A DNA stretch of 64,000 nucleotides from Planococcus halocryophilus (GCF_022489025.1 NZ_JAKVTG010000012.1:1-64000), one strand, 5' to 3'. Positions 9,503 through 17,544 are shown, counted from the stretch's first letter. A program made the numbers and translations. Notes: generated by a model from the sequence alone, not told the origin.

Positions 9503-10420
9503 TTACACTCCCGCCTGGTCATATTGGTGCGCGAGCTTTGATTTTTGTTTCTTGGATTCCTGTACAATAATGACCGAGCTGATCACCATGATCATGCCGA
9601 GGTATTGCCACGTTGATAACGTTTCATTAAAGATAAAGAACCCTACGACCGAAGCGACGACTGGTTCAATCGTTGCAATAATTGAGGCGCGGCTTGACTC
9701 GACAAATTGAAGACCTTTTGTGTAGAAAATAAATGGCAGCATGGTCGAAAGAAAGCCAAGTCCGATTACCAGTCCAAGTACTTTTAAATCCGTCAAAGTA
9801 GAAAGTTTCGAACCTAATCCACTAAAAGGAACAATGGCAACTGTAGCGAAAAGAAACGTGTATACCGTAACGGTTAACGAGTCATATTTTGATAGGGCTG
9901 CTTTTCCAAATATGCTGTAAAGGGCATAGAAAAATCCTGATCCGAGTCCAAGGATTAATCCATAAAGTGAAATTGATGCGGTAGAACTAGAAAATGTTCC
10001 AATAACAAGAGAACATCCTATTAACGTAATGAGGAGGGCTGTGAGTTTGCGAGCGGTTAATGCTTCTTTAAAGACGATTCGCGATAAAATCGTCACGAAT
10101 GCCGGGGCTGTATACAGCAAAATAAAAGCAATCGAAATAGAAGACTCTCTCATCGAACTAAACAAACACCAGTTAAAGAGAACAATACTAATAATACCGG
10201 TACCTATGAAATACCTAGAATCCTTCACCTTTATTTTGAACAACTGTCGATTTTTCATCAAAACATAAGGAACCATAAAGATGGAAGCTGTTAACACACG
10301 CACAGCGACAACTTCAAGTGGCGTAAACCCTACTTCATAAAGGTAGGTGACAAAAACTCCGATAACACCCCATAGCGAAGCGCCAATTGCAATAAGTAGC
10401 CACGCTGATTTATTTTCCAT
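9503..10420 (-). CDS. EamA/DMT-family exporter
   Basis: 305 residues with ten predicted helices in two EamA repeats (about 8-140 and 150-288). Hallmarks include GASLWGVIGVF near the N-terminus and SRASIIATIEPVVASVVGFFIFNE near the end, typical of drug/metabolite transporters of the RhaT/YdcZ type. Substrate unknown (amino acids or other metabolites in relatives). The ATG follows AGGAGGGG. It begins the minus-strand run that continues through kinase, nucleotidyltransferase and Nudix genes. Confidence 0.85.
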   Translation of the reverse strand: MENKSAWLLIAIGASLWGVIGVFVTYLYEVGFTPLEVVAVRVLTASIFMVPYVLMKNRQLFKIKVKDSRYFIGTGIISIVLFNWCLFSSMRESSISIAFILLYTAPAFVTILSRIVFKEALTARKLTALLITLIGCSLVIGTFSSSTASISLYGLILGLGSGFFYALYSIFGKAALSKYDSLTVTVYTFLFATVAIVPFSGLGSKLSTLTDLKVLGLVIGLGFLSTMLPFIFYTKGLQFVESSRASIIATIEPVVASVVGFFIFNETLSTWQYLGMIMVISSVIIVQESKKQKSKLAHQYDQAGV

Positions 10421-10583
10421 CCAACCCCTCCTAACTATAATTTATTTATACTACCATAGGATGCATTATTCTATCCAAAAAATAGCTGAATTTCACTCGT
10501 CTTCTATCTTGATCTTGCTTAGATAGATTCACTGAGCTAAATAGGTGCGGTTCATAATTACTTGAACTTTTTTATTCTACTGG

Positions 10584-10610
10584 TATCGACAATCCTCTGT
10601 TTTCTATATC
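10584..10610 (+). repeat. R element 1 (conserved upstream box only)
   Basis: TATCGACAATCCTCTGTTTTC matches the left end of the R family, but similarity stops before the -10 region. It lies between the desaturase-operon terminator and the start region of the EamA gene. Confidence 0.7.
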
Positions 10611-10626
10611 AATATTTTAGAACGTA

Positions 10627-10662
10627 AAAAGCCACCCTCCCAAAGAAGATGGCTTTCCTTTT
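10627..10662 (-). terminator. terminator of the desaturase operon
   Basis: On the minus strand AAAGCCA pairs with TGGCTTT across an 18-22 nt loop and is followed by TTTTACG. It is the first hairpin after the zinc-ribbon gene. Confidence 0.65.
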
Positions 10663-10729
10663 TCCGACTCTTGTATCCTCTTATTGCTCATATGCTTTCA
10701 ACTTAGGCTCAATAAATATAGCTGAGTAA

Positions 10730-10984
10730 TTAATTTTCGATTTCAAGAATAGCCTCGATTTCTTCTTGGACCTCTCTATTCACCAAAAGAGAACGTTTTT
10801 TTCTCAATTCAAGATCCATTTCTTTATCAATGAAATTATTCGTATGTTTATCAAAACAATTAAAACAAATAGAGTAAAAGTCTTTATTCTCCTTCTTTGA
10901 AAAATTAAATTCCCACGTTTCAAGTTCCAAATAACTTACTTTATCTTTCGTTTCTTTTCCACATATTTCGCAAGTTGTTTTCAT
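10730..10984 (-). CDS. small zinc-ribbon protein of unknown function
   Basis: 84 residues with two CxxC knuckles (C5-C8 and C40-C43) around an acidic linker, then a charged helix rich in K, R and E. The spacing suggests a zinc ribbon. It starts 23 bp after the acyl-ACP desaturase on the same strand, so the two probably form one transcript. The gene at 15223 has a similar N-terminal knuckle pair (C3-C6, C44-C47). No family name can be given. Confidence 0.65.
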   Translation of the reverse strand: MKTTCEICGKETKDKVSYLELETWEFNFSKKENKDFYSICFNCFDKHTNNFIDKEMDLELRKKRSLLVNREVQEEIEAILEIEN

Positions 10985-11007
10985 TATAAAAAAATCCTTT
11001 CATACAA

Positions 11008-11901
11008 CTACCTTTTATTTTTTTCCTGACGCTCTTTGATTCTTTTTAAACGCCCATGATATTTCAATATATTCGCTTGTGATTGTTTGGCATCTTCGCT
11101 AGTAGGCTGCAAGTTGGCAATATCCCAATATTTTATAACGACATCTAATACTTGGTCAAAGTATTGCAGTGGTCCATAATTCGTATCTATGGCAATGGTT
11201 TTCATTCTATCCTTAAAGTCTGGCATAACTGCGCCTGGCATAGAGAAATTAATAATTACTTTCTCAAAAAAAACAATGAAATTCGGATCAAGTTCAAGAT
11301 GGGCTTTCACTGTGTCGCGATAGAATGCATAATGAAGTGCTTCGTCTTTCGCTACACGTCGAAGTAATGTTGCTAAATCTTTGTCGTAAAGACCCGCTAC
11401 CTTAGCTACATTGTTATAAAAAACGAGTGTAGCTAACTCTTGCAAAGTAGTATAGGCCATTGTTGCTAGAGGATTCGTGAAGTCTGGAAACCAACCACTT
11501 TCAACTACTCGTTTTCTTAATTGATGCAATCTTACGGGATCTACGTTTCGTGTCACCAATAAATACGTTTCCAGTAAGTTAGAGTGCTGGTCTTCTTCAG
11601 CCGTCCAAGTGCGTACGAAATCATTTATGACTTCCATTGAATTTTTAAATGTATAATCCAAATGCGAAGTATACCAAGGTAAATTAACTTCTGTAAGTAA
11701 TGCTGTTTCTACCGCAATAACTACACCTTCTGGAAGCGTTACTTGACTCTCCTCCCAAGGAACTCGTTTAAAGGACATGGCCTTGTCCCATGGTATAAAT
11801 TCGTGATAGCTCCAATCAATATTTGCAGAACGTTCTTTATGTAATTGATACAATTCTTTAAGGCGTGGTTCTAAGCGTATATCCAAATCTGAATTTAACA
11901 T
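11008..11901 (-). CDS. acyl-ACP desaturase (soluble diiron type)
   Basis: 297 residues, helical, no signal or membrane helix. The diiron ligands of the FA_desaturase_2 family can be picked out: E65 (VETALLTE), E103xxH106 in EEDQH, E155 and E187xxH190 in DEALH. The family inserts a double bond into acyl-ACP using O2 and ferredoxin. The start at 11901 has CTAAAGGAG 8 nt upstream; the frame is open for 19 more codons, but these overlap that ribosome-binding site. It sits between R elements 1 and 2 on the opposite strand to them, in an operon with the zinc-ribbon gene. Confidence 0.88.
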   Translation of the reverse strand: MLNSDLDIRLEPRLKELYQLHKERSANIDWSYHEFIPWDKAMSFKRVPWEESQVTLPEGVVIAVETALLTEVNLPWYTSHLDYTFKNSMEVINDFVRTWTAEEDQHSNLLETYLLVTRNVDPVRLHQLRKRVVESGWFPDFTNPLATMAYTTLQELATLVFYNNVAKVAGLYDKDLATLLRRVAKDEALHYAFYRDTVKAHLELDPNFIVFFEKVIINFSMPGAVMPDFKDRMKTIAIDTNYGPLQYFDQVLDVVIKYWDIANLQPTSEDAKQSQANILKYHGRLKRIKERQEKNKR

Positions 11902-12044
11902 GATCCATTCTCCTTTAGGTGTTTTTCTAACTTTAAACCATTTGAATTTATTTAACAATTATAATGTTAGAACGTTGGTGTAACCGTCAAGTAGGATAGA
12001 TCAATTTTTCACAAAATCGGTTTTTTTAACTTTTATTATTAAAT

Positions 12045-12208
12045 ATAGACAATCCTCTATTTACATAAGCTAGTGGTATATTTATGAAAAAAGACTATAG
12101 ATGAAGTTGTTGATATAATGGCTAAGTAAAATGATATTTTAGCTAATGGCATGATTAAGATAGATTTATCTATAACCAATTAGGCAATTTTAAAGAGACC
12201 TATCTTTA
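12045..12208 (+). repeat. R element 2: complete promoter plus hairpin leader
   Basis: GACAATCCTCT starts at 12048 and an extended -10 TGGTATATT ends at 12082. The leader that follows can fold (CTAATGG with CCAATTAGG around the ATAGAT/ATCTAT hairpin). It ends 25 nt before the Imm-5-like gene. Over about 160 bp it differs from R element 8 (18332-18495) at only about five positions. Confidence 0.85.
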
Positions 12209-12232
12209 CAAAGCAAAGCTAGGGGGATCTTT

Positions 12233-12709
12233 ATGGAAAGTAAATCCAAAATCAAAATTGTTGATGATGCAGAATTACGAAATGAAATAGTGGAAAACAC
12301 TGAACTACTTGATCAAATAGAACTGGCTAAATGGGCAATTAGTGTCGCAGAGCATATACTTCCTTATCTCGAACAAGAATTTCCTCAAGATGCAAAAATA
12401 CTAAATGCAATTAAAGTAAATAAACTCTGGCAAAAAGATGAGGCAACAGTACATCAAGTTAGACAAGCTGGTTTTAAAGTCCATCAAGTCGCCAGACAAT
12501 GTAAAGAAGAAACAGCCAGGGCTGCGGCAAGGGCTATTGGGCAAGCCATCGGGGTTGGTCATATGAGAGGCCATGCAATGGTAGCTACGGATTATGCGAT
12601 TAAGACAATTAACCATGCTTTTAATAATGATCTGAAAAAGGCAAGAGAAGAAAGAGAATGGCAATTGCGTGAACTATATAAGTATATCCAAGGTGGCAAG
12701 TTCGATTAG
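12233..12709 (+). CDS. putative immunity protein (Imm-5-like)
   Basis: 158 residues, all-helical and charged. The pattern VELAKWAIS, LEQEFPQDAKILNAI and ARAAARAIGQAIGVGHMRGHAMVATDYA is that of a small family annotated as putative immunity proteins (Imm-5-like) in Bacillota; this is from memory of the family and unverified. No toxin gene is adjacent. The ATG has AGGGGG 6 nt upstream. It is the first + strand gene of the R array, expressed from R element 2 if that promoter is active, and is followed by a B repeat and a terminator. Confidence 0.6.
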   Translation: MESKSKIKIVDDAELRNEIVENTELLDQIELAKWAISVAEHILPYLEQEFPQDAKILNAIKVNKLWQKDEATVHQVRQAGFKVHQVARQCKEETARAAARAIGQAIGVGHMRGHAMVATDYAIKTINHAFNNDLKKAREEREWQLRELYKYIQGGKFD

Positions 12710-12733
12710 GTTATTATTGTCCATACGTGAGTA

Positions 12734-12765
12734 CGATAGTTACGTAACCGTTTGAAAAAGAGTTG
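12734..12765 (+). repeat. B repeat 1
   Basis: CGATAGTTACGTAACCG and the following AAAAAGAGTTG match B repeat 3 at roughly 24 of 33 positions. It lies 25 nt after the Imm-5-like gene and before its terminator. Confidence 0.5.
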
Positions 12766-12777
12766 CTAGGTAGTGGA

Positions 12778-12812
12778 CCCCGAAAGTTAGATTTGAACTC
12801 TAAATTTCGGGG
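12778..12812 (+). terminator. intrinsic terminator
   Basis: CCCCGAAAGTTAGA pairs with TCTAAATTTCGGGG (one mismatch) across 7 nt and is followed by TATTTTTAT. It ends the Imm-5-like transcript. Confidence 0.88.
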
Positions 12813-12875
12813 TATTTTTATATGACAAAATTTTCTATAGATTAAGCGGTAATAAATGATTGGATATGAAATAGT

Positions 12876-12925
12876 TTCGACAATCCTCTGTTTTCATAAC
12901 CGAATGGTATATTTATAAGAAGAAT
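12876..12925 (+). repeat. R element 3: promoter without hairpin leader
   Basis: TCGACAATCCTCTG at 12878 lies before an extended -10 (TGGTATATT, hexamer at 12908-12913), with the same 29-nt start-to-start spacing as R2, R7 and R8. The H leader is absent; the HAD gene's ribosome-binding site follows within 20 nt. Confidence 0.85.
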
Positions 12926-12945
12926 TCGTCATAGGAGTTGAAAAG

Positions 12946-13626
12946 ATGATAAAAGCTGTCCTATTTGATTTTGATGGAACTTTGTTAAATCGAGACGCTT
13001 CAGTAAAAGCATTTATTGACAATCAATACGATCGACTGAAGAAATGGGTTGGTCACGTCCCGAAAGAACAATACATGACTCGATTTATCGAACTCGATAA
13101 GCGTGGGTACGTTTGGAAAGACACGGTCTATCGACAATTAACTCAAGAATTCACTATTTTCACGATCACTTGGGAGGAATTGCTTCAAGATTACATCCGT
13201 GAGTTTCAATTCCATTGTGTCCCCTTCGATCAGTTAATTGAGATGTTAGAAGATTTAAAAAGTAAAAACATTCTACTCGGTATGATCACAAACGGTTATG
13301 GACAATTCCAAATGGATAATATTAAGGCGTTAGGAATTGAAAACTATTTTGATATGATTTTAGTATCTGAGTGGGAAGGCATCAAAAAGCCAGACCCGGA
13401 GATTTTTAAACGAGCTTTGCGAAAACTTGATGTATCACCAAAGCACAGTATATTTGTTGGAGATCATCCTGAAAATGATGTAAAGGCTGCACAAAACATT
13501 GGAATGAAAGGGATTTGGAAAAACGATAGTCAATGGACGAATGTTGATGCTGATTTCACAGTGGATGATTTGAAAGAATTGCCATTACTCGTTGAACATT
13601 TAATGAAAGAAATAGAAATCACTTAG
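12946..13626 (+). CDS. HAD-family phosphatase
   Basis: 226 residues. Motif I is DFDGT (nucleophile D8, acid/base D10), motif II is ITNG (T115), motif III is K148 in KKPDPEIF, and motif IV is GDHPEND (173-178). The cap lies between motifs I and II (about 16-90), giving subclass IA, close to pyrimidine-nucleotidase/phosphoglycolate phosphatase relatives. The substrate is not predictable. AGGAG precedes the ATG by 8 nt. R element 3 provides the apparent promoter. Confidence 0.88.
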   Translation: MIKAVLFDFDGTLLNRDASVKAFIDNQYDRLKKWVGHVPKEQYMTRFIELDKRGYVWKDTVYRQLTQEFTIFTITWEELLQDYIREFQFHCVPFDQLIEMLEDLKSKNILLGMITNGYGQFQMDNIKALGIENYFDMILVSEWEGIKKPDPEIFKRALRKLDVSPKHSIFVGDHPENDVKAAQNIGMKGIWKNDSQWTNVDADFTVDDLKELPLLVEHLMKEIEIT

Positions 13627-13692
13627 AATACACTTTTATAGTTATTGAGCATTAAGTTAAAGACGTTGCTCTTTTGTGTGAATTTACAACGA

Positions 13693-13774
13693 GGGTTATT
13701 GATGTGATGGCTCATTGGCATGTTGGATTAAATAATATTGTGATTAAGAGAGATTAATCTTCAACAAACGAGCC
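13693..13774 (+). repeat. R element 4: hairpin leader (H) without recognisable promoter box
   Basis: The stretch GATGTGATGGCTCATTGGCA and what follows match the leader of R6. GGCTC (13709-13713) can pair with GAGCC (13770-13774), GTTG with CAAC, and GATTAA with TTAATC. The GACAATCCTCT box is not visible upstream. It precedes the broken GNAT gene. Confidence 0.7.
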
Positions 13775-13817
13775 ATATTACTGAGCCTTGAAAAATAACT
13801 GGAAGGAATCTAGATGA

Positions 13818-14239
13818 ATGAAAATGGATATAAGGAAATTGAGAAAAGGCGAAAAACTCCCGATGGAATTATTATTACTGGCTGATCCTTCGAGTGAAAT
13901 TGTTGAAGAATACATCAATAGATGGGTGTTTATGTCTTACTTCCAACAAGACCCCAGATAGTAGAGCTTGTGAATGTTGCTGTCATTGAAGACCAGCACG
14001 GTAAGGGAATAGGCAAACAACTAGTTTTGGATGCAATAAGAGTAGCTAAAACAAAAGGTTATAAAACAATTGAAATCGGAACGGGAAATTCAAGTGTAGG
14101 TCAACTGGCTCTTTACCAAAAATGTGGATTTAGAATAATTGGTATAGATACGGATTTTTTTATTCGGCATTATTCTGAGAATATCTTTGAAAACGGTATT
14201 CAATGCAGAGATATGATTCGTTTATCTCAAGATTTATAA
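13818..14239 (+). pseudogene. GNAT acetyltransferase disrupted by an internal deletion and frameshift
   Basis: The N-terminal part starts at 13818 (GGAAGGA 10 nt upstream) and reads LRKGEKLPMELLLLADPS ... EEYINR before running out of frame to a TAG at 13959. From 13922 the next frame continues GVYVLLPTRPQIVELVNVAV, the acetyl-CoA loop HGKGIGKQLV and NSSVGQLALYQKCGF to 14239. In intact relatives about 14 residues separate these halves, so a deletion of about 40 bp (not a multiple of three) is the simplest explanation. The C-terminal half could still be translated from the ATG at 13922 but would lack the first strands of the fold. Confidence 0.8.
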
Positions 14240-14256
14240 GGTAAAACGCTTTCCAC

Positions 14257-14299
14257 AAACGGATGCGGTTGTTGAGTAAACGTTTTAGAAAAGAAGATG
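14257..14299 (+). repeat. B repeat 2
   Basis: AAACGGATG followed by TTGTTGAGTAAACGTTTTAG matches B repeat 3. Between these two blocks B3 has about 36 extra bases. The repeat lies directly after the GNAT pseudogene. Confidence 0.65.
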
Positions 14300-14345
14300 C
14301 AAGCTGGTCAATTACTAGAGCTTGTACTTTGATGCGGAGGTATCT

Positions 14346-15002
14346 ATGAACACTCATTATTATTTAGGTTGGTTTACCGATTTTTTTCCTGAGCGACTGA
14401 GTCAAATGTTGCGAGATGATATAACGGATAGAAAATCACTCGTAATGATCAGCTCAAATCCACTAGACGCTAAAGTAGATGGTACTGTTGAACGTTCATG
14501 GCTTGACCATGCTGGCATCTTATTTGATGACTACTATTTAATCAATCATGGTATAAAAAAAGAAGCTGCTCATACCTTGATTCAGAACGCTTCCGTCATT
14601 TTCTTACTAGGTGGCGATACGCTTAAACAAAATGAGTTTTTAATGGCCTACGGAATGTCGGAATGCATCCGAAAAAGTAACGCCGTTGTGATTGGAGCAA
14701 GCGCTGGCGCGATTAATATGTCGGCTAAATGGTTATGCTCAAAAAACTTTGGCTATCAAGTTAAAGAAAACGCCTTTTACAACGGAATTGGTCTTGACAA
14801 TTTTTCCGTTCTATCTCACTTTGACCTTGAAAATAACATGGCCTTGGTTCAAAGCGAACTGTCTTCCCTATCAGTAGAAATGAAGATTTATGCGTCGAAT
14901 AAGGATTGCGCGCTGCGTATAAAGGGAGATAAAATCGATATATTTGGTAATGTATATGCATTTTCTCACTCAAAAATTCAGAAATTAAAGGAAACGTTCT
15001 AG
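14346..15002 (+). CDS. peptidase E-like class I glutamine-amidotransferase-fold protein
   Basis: 218 residues of peptidase family S51. The start THYYLGWF and FFPERL, the strand VIFLLGGDTLKQ, and the nucleophile elbow GASAGAINM (S119) are typical; a later histidine (SHFDLE, about 156) could complete the site. Family members cleave Asp-X dipeptides or cyanophycin-like substrates. The ATG at 14346 has GGAGG 5 nt upstream; a TTG eight codons earlier is in frame but has no such site. The gene follows B repeat 2 without an R element of its own, so it may be cotranscribed with the broken GNAT. Confidence 0.82.
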   Translation: MNTHYYLGWFTDFFPERLSQMLRDDITDRKSLVMISSNPLDAKVDGTVERSWLDHAGILFDDYYLINHGIKKEAAHTLIQNASVIFLLGGDTLKQNEFLMAYGMSECIRKSNAVVIGASAGAINMSAKWLCSKNFGYQVKENAFYNGIGLDNFSVLSHFDLENNMALVQSELSSLSVEMKIYASNKDCALRIKGDKIDIFGNVYAFSHSKIQKLKETF

Positions 15003-15097
15003 TTATTTTCTATAGCTATAGTTACTCCACATAGATAAAAGGCGCTTATTTAGCAATGATACTTAGTACGCTTTGGACCAGCTAATTTTTAATACAT

Positions 15098-15140
15098 GTA
15101 TCGACAATCCTCTATTATCTAAGTTTGAATTATTTACAAA
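15098..15140 (+). repeat. R element 5 (degenerate)
   Basis: GTATCGACAATCCTCTATTA is conserved, but the -10 region has decayed to GAATTATTTAC. It lies after the peptidase E gene and points towards the convergent zinc-ribbon gene, so it has no gene to drive. Confidence 0.7.
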
Positions 15141-15222
15141 ACTAAAAAAGAGGACTCCGGCATAATACCGAAGTCATCCAATCGTAACCTAGCTGCAGGA
15201 TACCTTTTCTATAAACTGTCTA

Positions 15223-16269
15223 TTAAACGGGGCGCGGATCAGTTTTTCCTATCCCTTTCTTCCTCCTTTTAGCTCCCTTTTCGTATTTTGATGCAGTCCC
15301 TTTTTTCTTTTGCGGACTGAATATGGAAAGGGTTACGCCATTTTTTTTATGGGTTTTGCCAATGATTTGATGCAAGTTTTTCTCAATATAACGTAGCTGT
15401 TGATGATTTATTTTTTGTGTAGCAACGATATCATATCTCCATTTAGGGGGCTTTAAAATACTTACATATTGATTACTTTCTCTGACGCGCTTAAAGTAAC
15501 GGTGCTTATCATCCCATAAGATATAGTGCTCATCGTACATGCGCTCATGTTCGTTCTTTAGACGAGGCAATACAATATATACGTCACCTTTTATTCCTTG
15601 AGTTCGTTGATAATCTATGTCAGCTGTTGCGGTTTGCCAAGTAATGTACGCTATCCGATTTTTGTAATCGGAATCAGTCTCTCCTTCCATTTTCTTCGGA
15701 TAAGTTGGTTTTTGTTTTCTTGAAAACAATTCTACAATGATAAAAGAAAAATCCCCATCGTAATGAGACGAAAATCGTTTCTCCATATGCCTTACATCAA
15801 TCCATTTGCCCTTTGTGTCTATATCCTTTAACCTATCCCGGACGATCAATACAGCTGTAGATGTACTGCTTTTCACATATGTAATATACGCATCATCGTA
15901 TTGTTGACTATTTTTCAAGTAAGGGGGTTGAGCTATATTTCGACCTTTTTCTTCTGCTTTACACGTGGCGTAATCAATATATTTTTCAATGTAATGGGCT
16001 CGTGCTACTCCCGAAGGTCCCTGTTTTCTTTTAACTTTTACTAATTGTTTTTTACGCTTTTTCTGTTCCTCTATCTTTTGTAAAACTTCAGAATTATTTA
16101 CAAGACTGGCATTCGTGTACGATTCACTACAGTCATAACAGATTTTCCATTGTTTAATCCAAAGATGCTTTACATCTAATTCGTTGGTTATTCTTAAATA
16201 ATCTTTTACTTTTTTTTGCAACCGGTCATTTTCATTTACTACTTCTTCACCACAAATGATGCAATCCAT
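15223..16269 (-). CDS. unknown basic protein with N-terminal zinc ribbon
   Basis: 348 residues. An N-terminal ribbon (C3xxC6, C44xxC47) is followed by a very basic helix (about 68-85, QKKRKKQLVKVKRKQG), a mixed alpha/beta middle, and a Lys/Arg-rich tail (about 315-348). A nucleic-acid-binding role is plausible from charge alone. No catalytic motif was recognised and no family name can be given. It is a single gene on the minus strand between R elements 5 and 6. Confidence 0.6.
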   Translation of the reverse strand: MDCIICGEEVVNENDRLQKKVKDYLRITNELDVKHLWIKQWKICYDCSESYTNASLVNNSEVLQKIEEQKKRKKQLVKVKRKQGPSGVARAHYIEKYIDYATCKAEEKGRNIAQPPYLKNSQQYDDAYITYVKSSTSTAVLIVRDRLKDIDTKGKWIDVRHMEKRFSSHYDGDFSFIIVELFSRKQKPTYPKKMEGETDSDYKNRIAYITWQTATADIDYQRTQGIKGDVYIVLPRLKNEHERMYDEHYILWDDKHRYFKRVRESNQYVSILKPPKWRYDIVATQKINHQQLRYIEKNLHQIIGKTHKKNGVTLSIFSPQKKKGTASKYEKGAKRRKKGIGKTDPRPV

Positions 16270-16654
16270 CGTACACCGCCTATCGTTGTGTTAGTCGAAG
16301 AAGGAGATAGCCTTCCACCTTCTTCAACTATAGTACAAATTTAAAAAACATATTATAAATAATATGTACATCTACCACTAAAAAAATTAGGAACAATTCA
16401 CATTTTAGTAAGAGCGCGCTAAGAGGCTTTTTTTATATAATATCATTTGTTAGTAAATTATTACATATTCAGCAGGGTTTCATTTTTACTTGCCTGCTTT
16501 ATACCATTAGTGTTGCATAAATTTAGTTTGAATATTGGTAACACCTAAAATCTTCGTAATCAGTATTTCGAAGACGGTGAACAAAACTCTCTCTATAAAA
16601 GAAGTTAGGTGCTTCCCTACATCTAAATGTGTTTGGAATGATCCCTTAAATTTT
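16270..16654. other. gene-free stretch
   Basis: No gene was found here. It contains the start region of the zinc-ribbon gene and an imperfect inverted repeat (CACCTAA at 16542-16548 with TTAGGTG at 16605-16611, extended by CTTC/GAAG) of unknown meaning. Confidence 0.5.
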
Positions 16655-16791
16655 AATAACCCTCTGTTTTCGTAACCAAGTGGTATATTTATAAAAAGAA
16701 AGTATGAATGGATTTAATGATGTGATGGCTTATTGACATGTTAGATTGAATATTCATGAATTAAAAAAGGTTAATCTTCAAGAAACGAGCC
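16655..16791 (+). repeat. R element 6: complete promoter plus hairpin leader
   Basis: The upstream box is partly eroded (AATAACCCTCTG), but CGTAACCAAGTGGTATATTT is intact (-10 at 16684-16689). In the leader GGCTT (16727-16731) pairs with GAGCC (16787-16791) and AGATTGA with TTAATCT, paralleling R4 with changes that keep most pairs. It precedes the GrpB gene by 100 nt. Confidence 0.8.
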
Positions 16792-16891
16792 CTTTTGTGG
16801 AATATAGGTAAGACTTTTAAATATTAATAATTGTCCAAGGTTAACAAATGTTAGGATTAGCCGAAAACTCATTTTATTTAGGAGGTTAATT

Positions 16892-17437
16892 ATGAGCAAA
16901 AACGAAGACCAAACTAATTGGCCAGTCTGGGCAACAGAATCAATTGAAATAGCTGATCCAGATTCCACTTGGTTAGAAAAAGGGAAACAAGAAGAAAATC
17001 AGCTTTATGACCTCCTTTCTCGATTTAGGATAGGTCAGGTAATACACATAGGCAGTACTTCCATCCCTAATCTTCCTGCAAAACCAATCATTGATTTAAT
17101 GGCTGATGTTGATTCATTTGAACAGATTACTGATATTTCTGCGTTATTATCCAACTATGATTGGCATTATGTACCTCCCGATTTAGATAACAAAGACTGG
17201 AGAAGGTTTTTTGTGAAGGTAAAAAACGATAAACGTGTCGCCCACCTTCACTTAATGCTAAAGGGAGATAACCGATGGGAAAAGCAATTACTTTTCCGAG
17301 ATAAATTAAGGGATAATCCACAACTAGTTTATGAATATGCTCGTCTCAAGAGTAATCTAGCAAAAGAATTTCATCTTGATAGGGAGGCCTACACGGAAGC
17401 AAAAACAAAATTTGTTAATCTTGTTCTTCGATCCTGA
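16892..17437 (+). CDS. GrpB-family nucleotidyltransferase-fold protein
   Basis: 181 residues of the GrpB/UPF0157 family. The core HIGSTSIPNLPAKPIIDLMADV (about 49-70) is the family signature and resembles the GS-x-DhD arrangement of nucleotidyltransferases. HLHLMLKG and RDKLRDNPQLVYEYARLKSNLA are also typical. Biochemical function is not established for most members. AGGAGG lies 8 nt before the ATG. It is a single-gene unit with R element 6 upstream and B repeat 3 with a terminator downstream. Confidence 0.88.
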   Translation: MSKNEDQTNWPVWATESIEIADPDSTWLEKGKQEENQLYDLLSRFRIGQVIHIGSTSIPNLPAKPIIDLMADVDSFEQITDISALLSNYDWHYVPPDLDNKDWRRFFVKVKNDKRVAHLHLMLKGDNRWEKQLLFRDKLRDNPQLVYEYARLKSNLAKEFHLDREAYTEAKTKFVNLVLRS

Positions 17438-17466
17438 TACACAACAGCATTGTATTTTATATGAAT

Positions 17467-17544
17467 AAACGGATGGCAAAAGAGTTTGTAGTGGTCTACA
17501 GCCATCGTGCACGATTGTTGAGTAAACATTTTAGAAAAGAGTTG
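17467..17544 (+). repeat. B repeat 3
   Basis: AAACGGATG (17467-17475) and TTGTTGAGTAAACATTTTAG (from 17515) match B repeat 2. The block lies 30 nt after the GrpB gene and runs into a terminator. Confidence 0.65.

Noticed and set aside
12876-12925. R promoter as a sigma-B promoter (GTTT...GGGTAT)
   Set aside because: In R3 the GTTTTC-to-TGGTAT distance is only 9 nt instead of 12-15, and R2 and R8 lack GTTT.
13818-14239. Programmed frameshift in the GNAT gene
   Set aside because: About 14 residues of the fold are missing at the junction, and there is no slippery sequence; a deletion explains it better.
16542-16611. Inverted repeat CACCTAA...TTAGGTG as a mobile-element end
   Set aside because: The arms are short and interrupted and no target duplication or coding sequence is associated.
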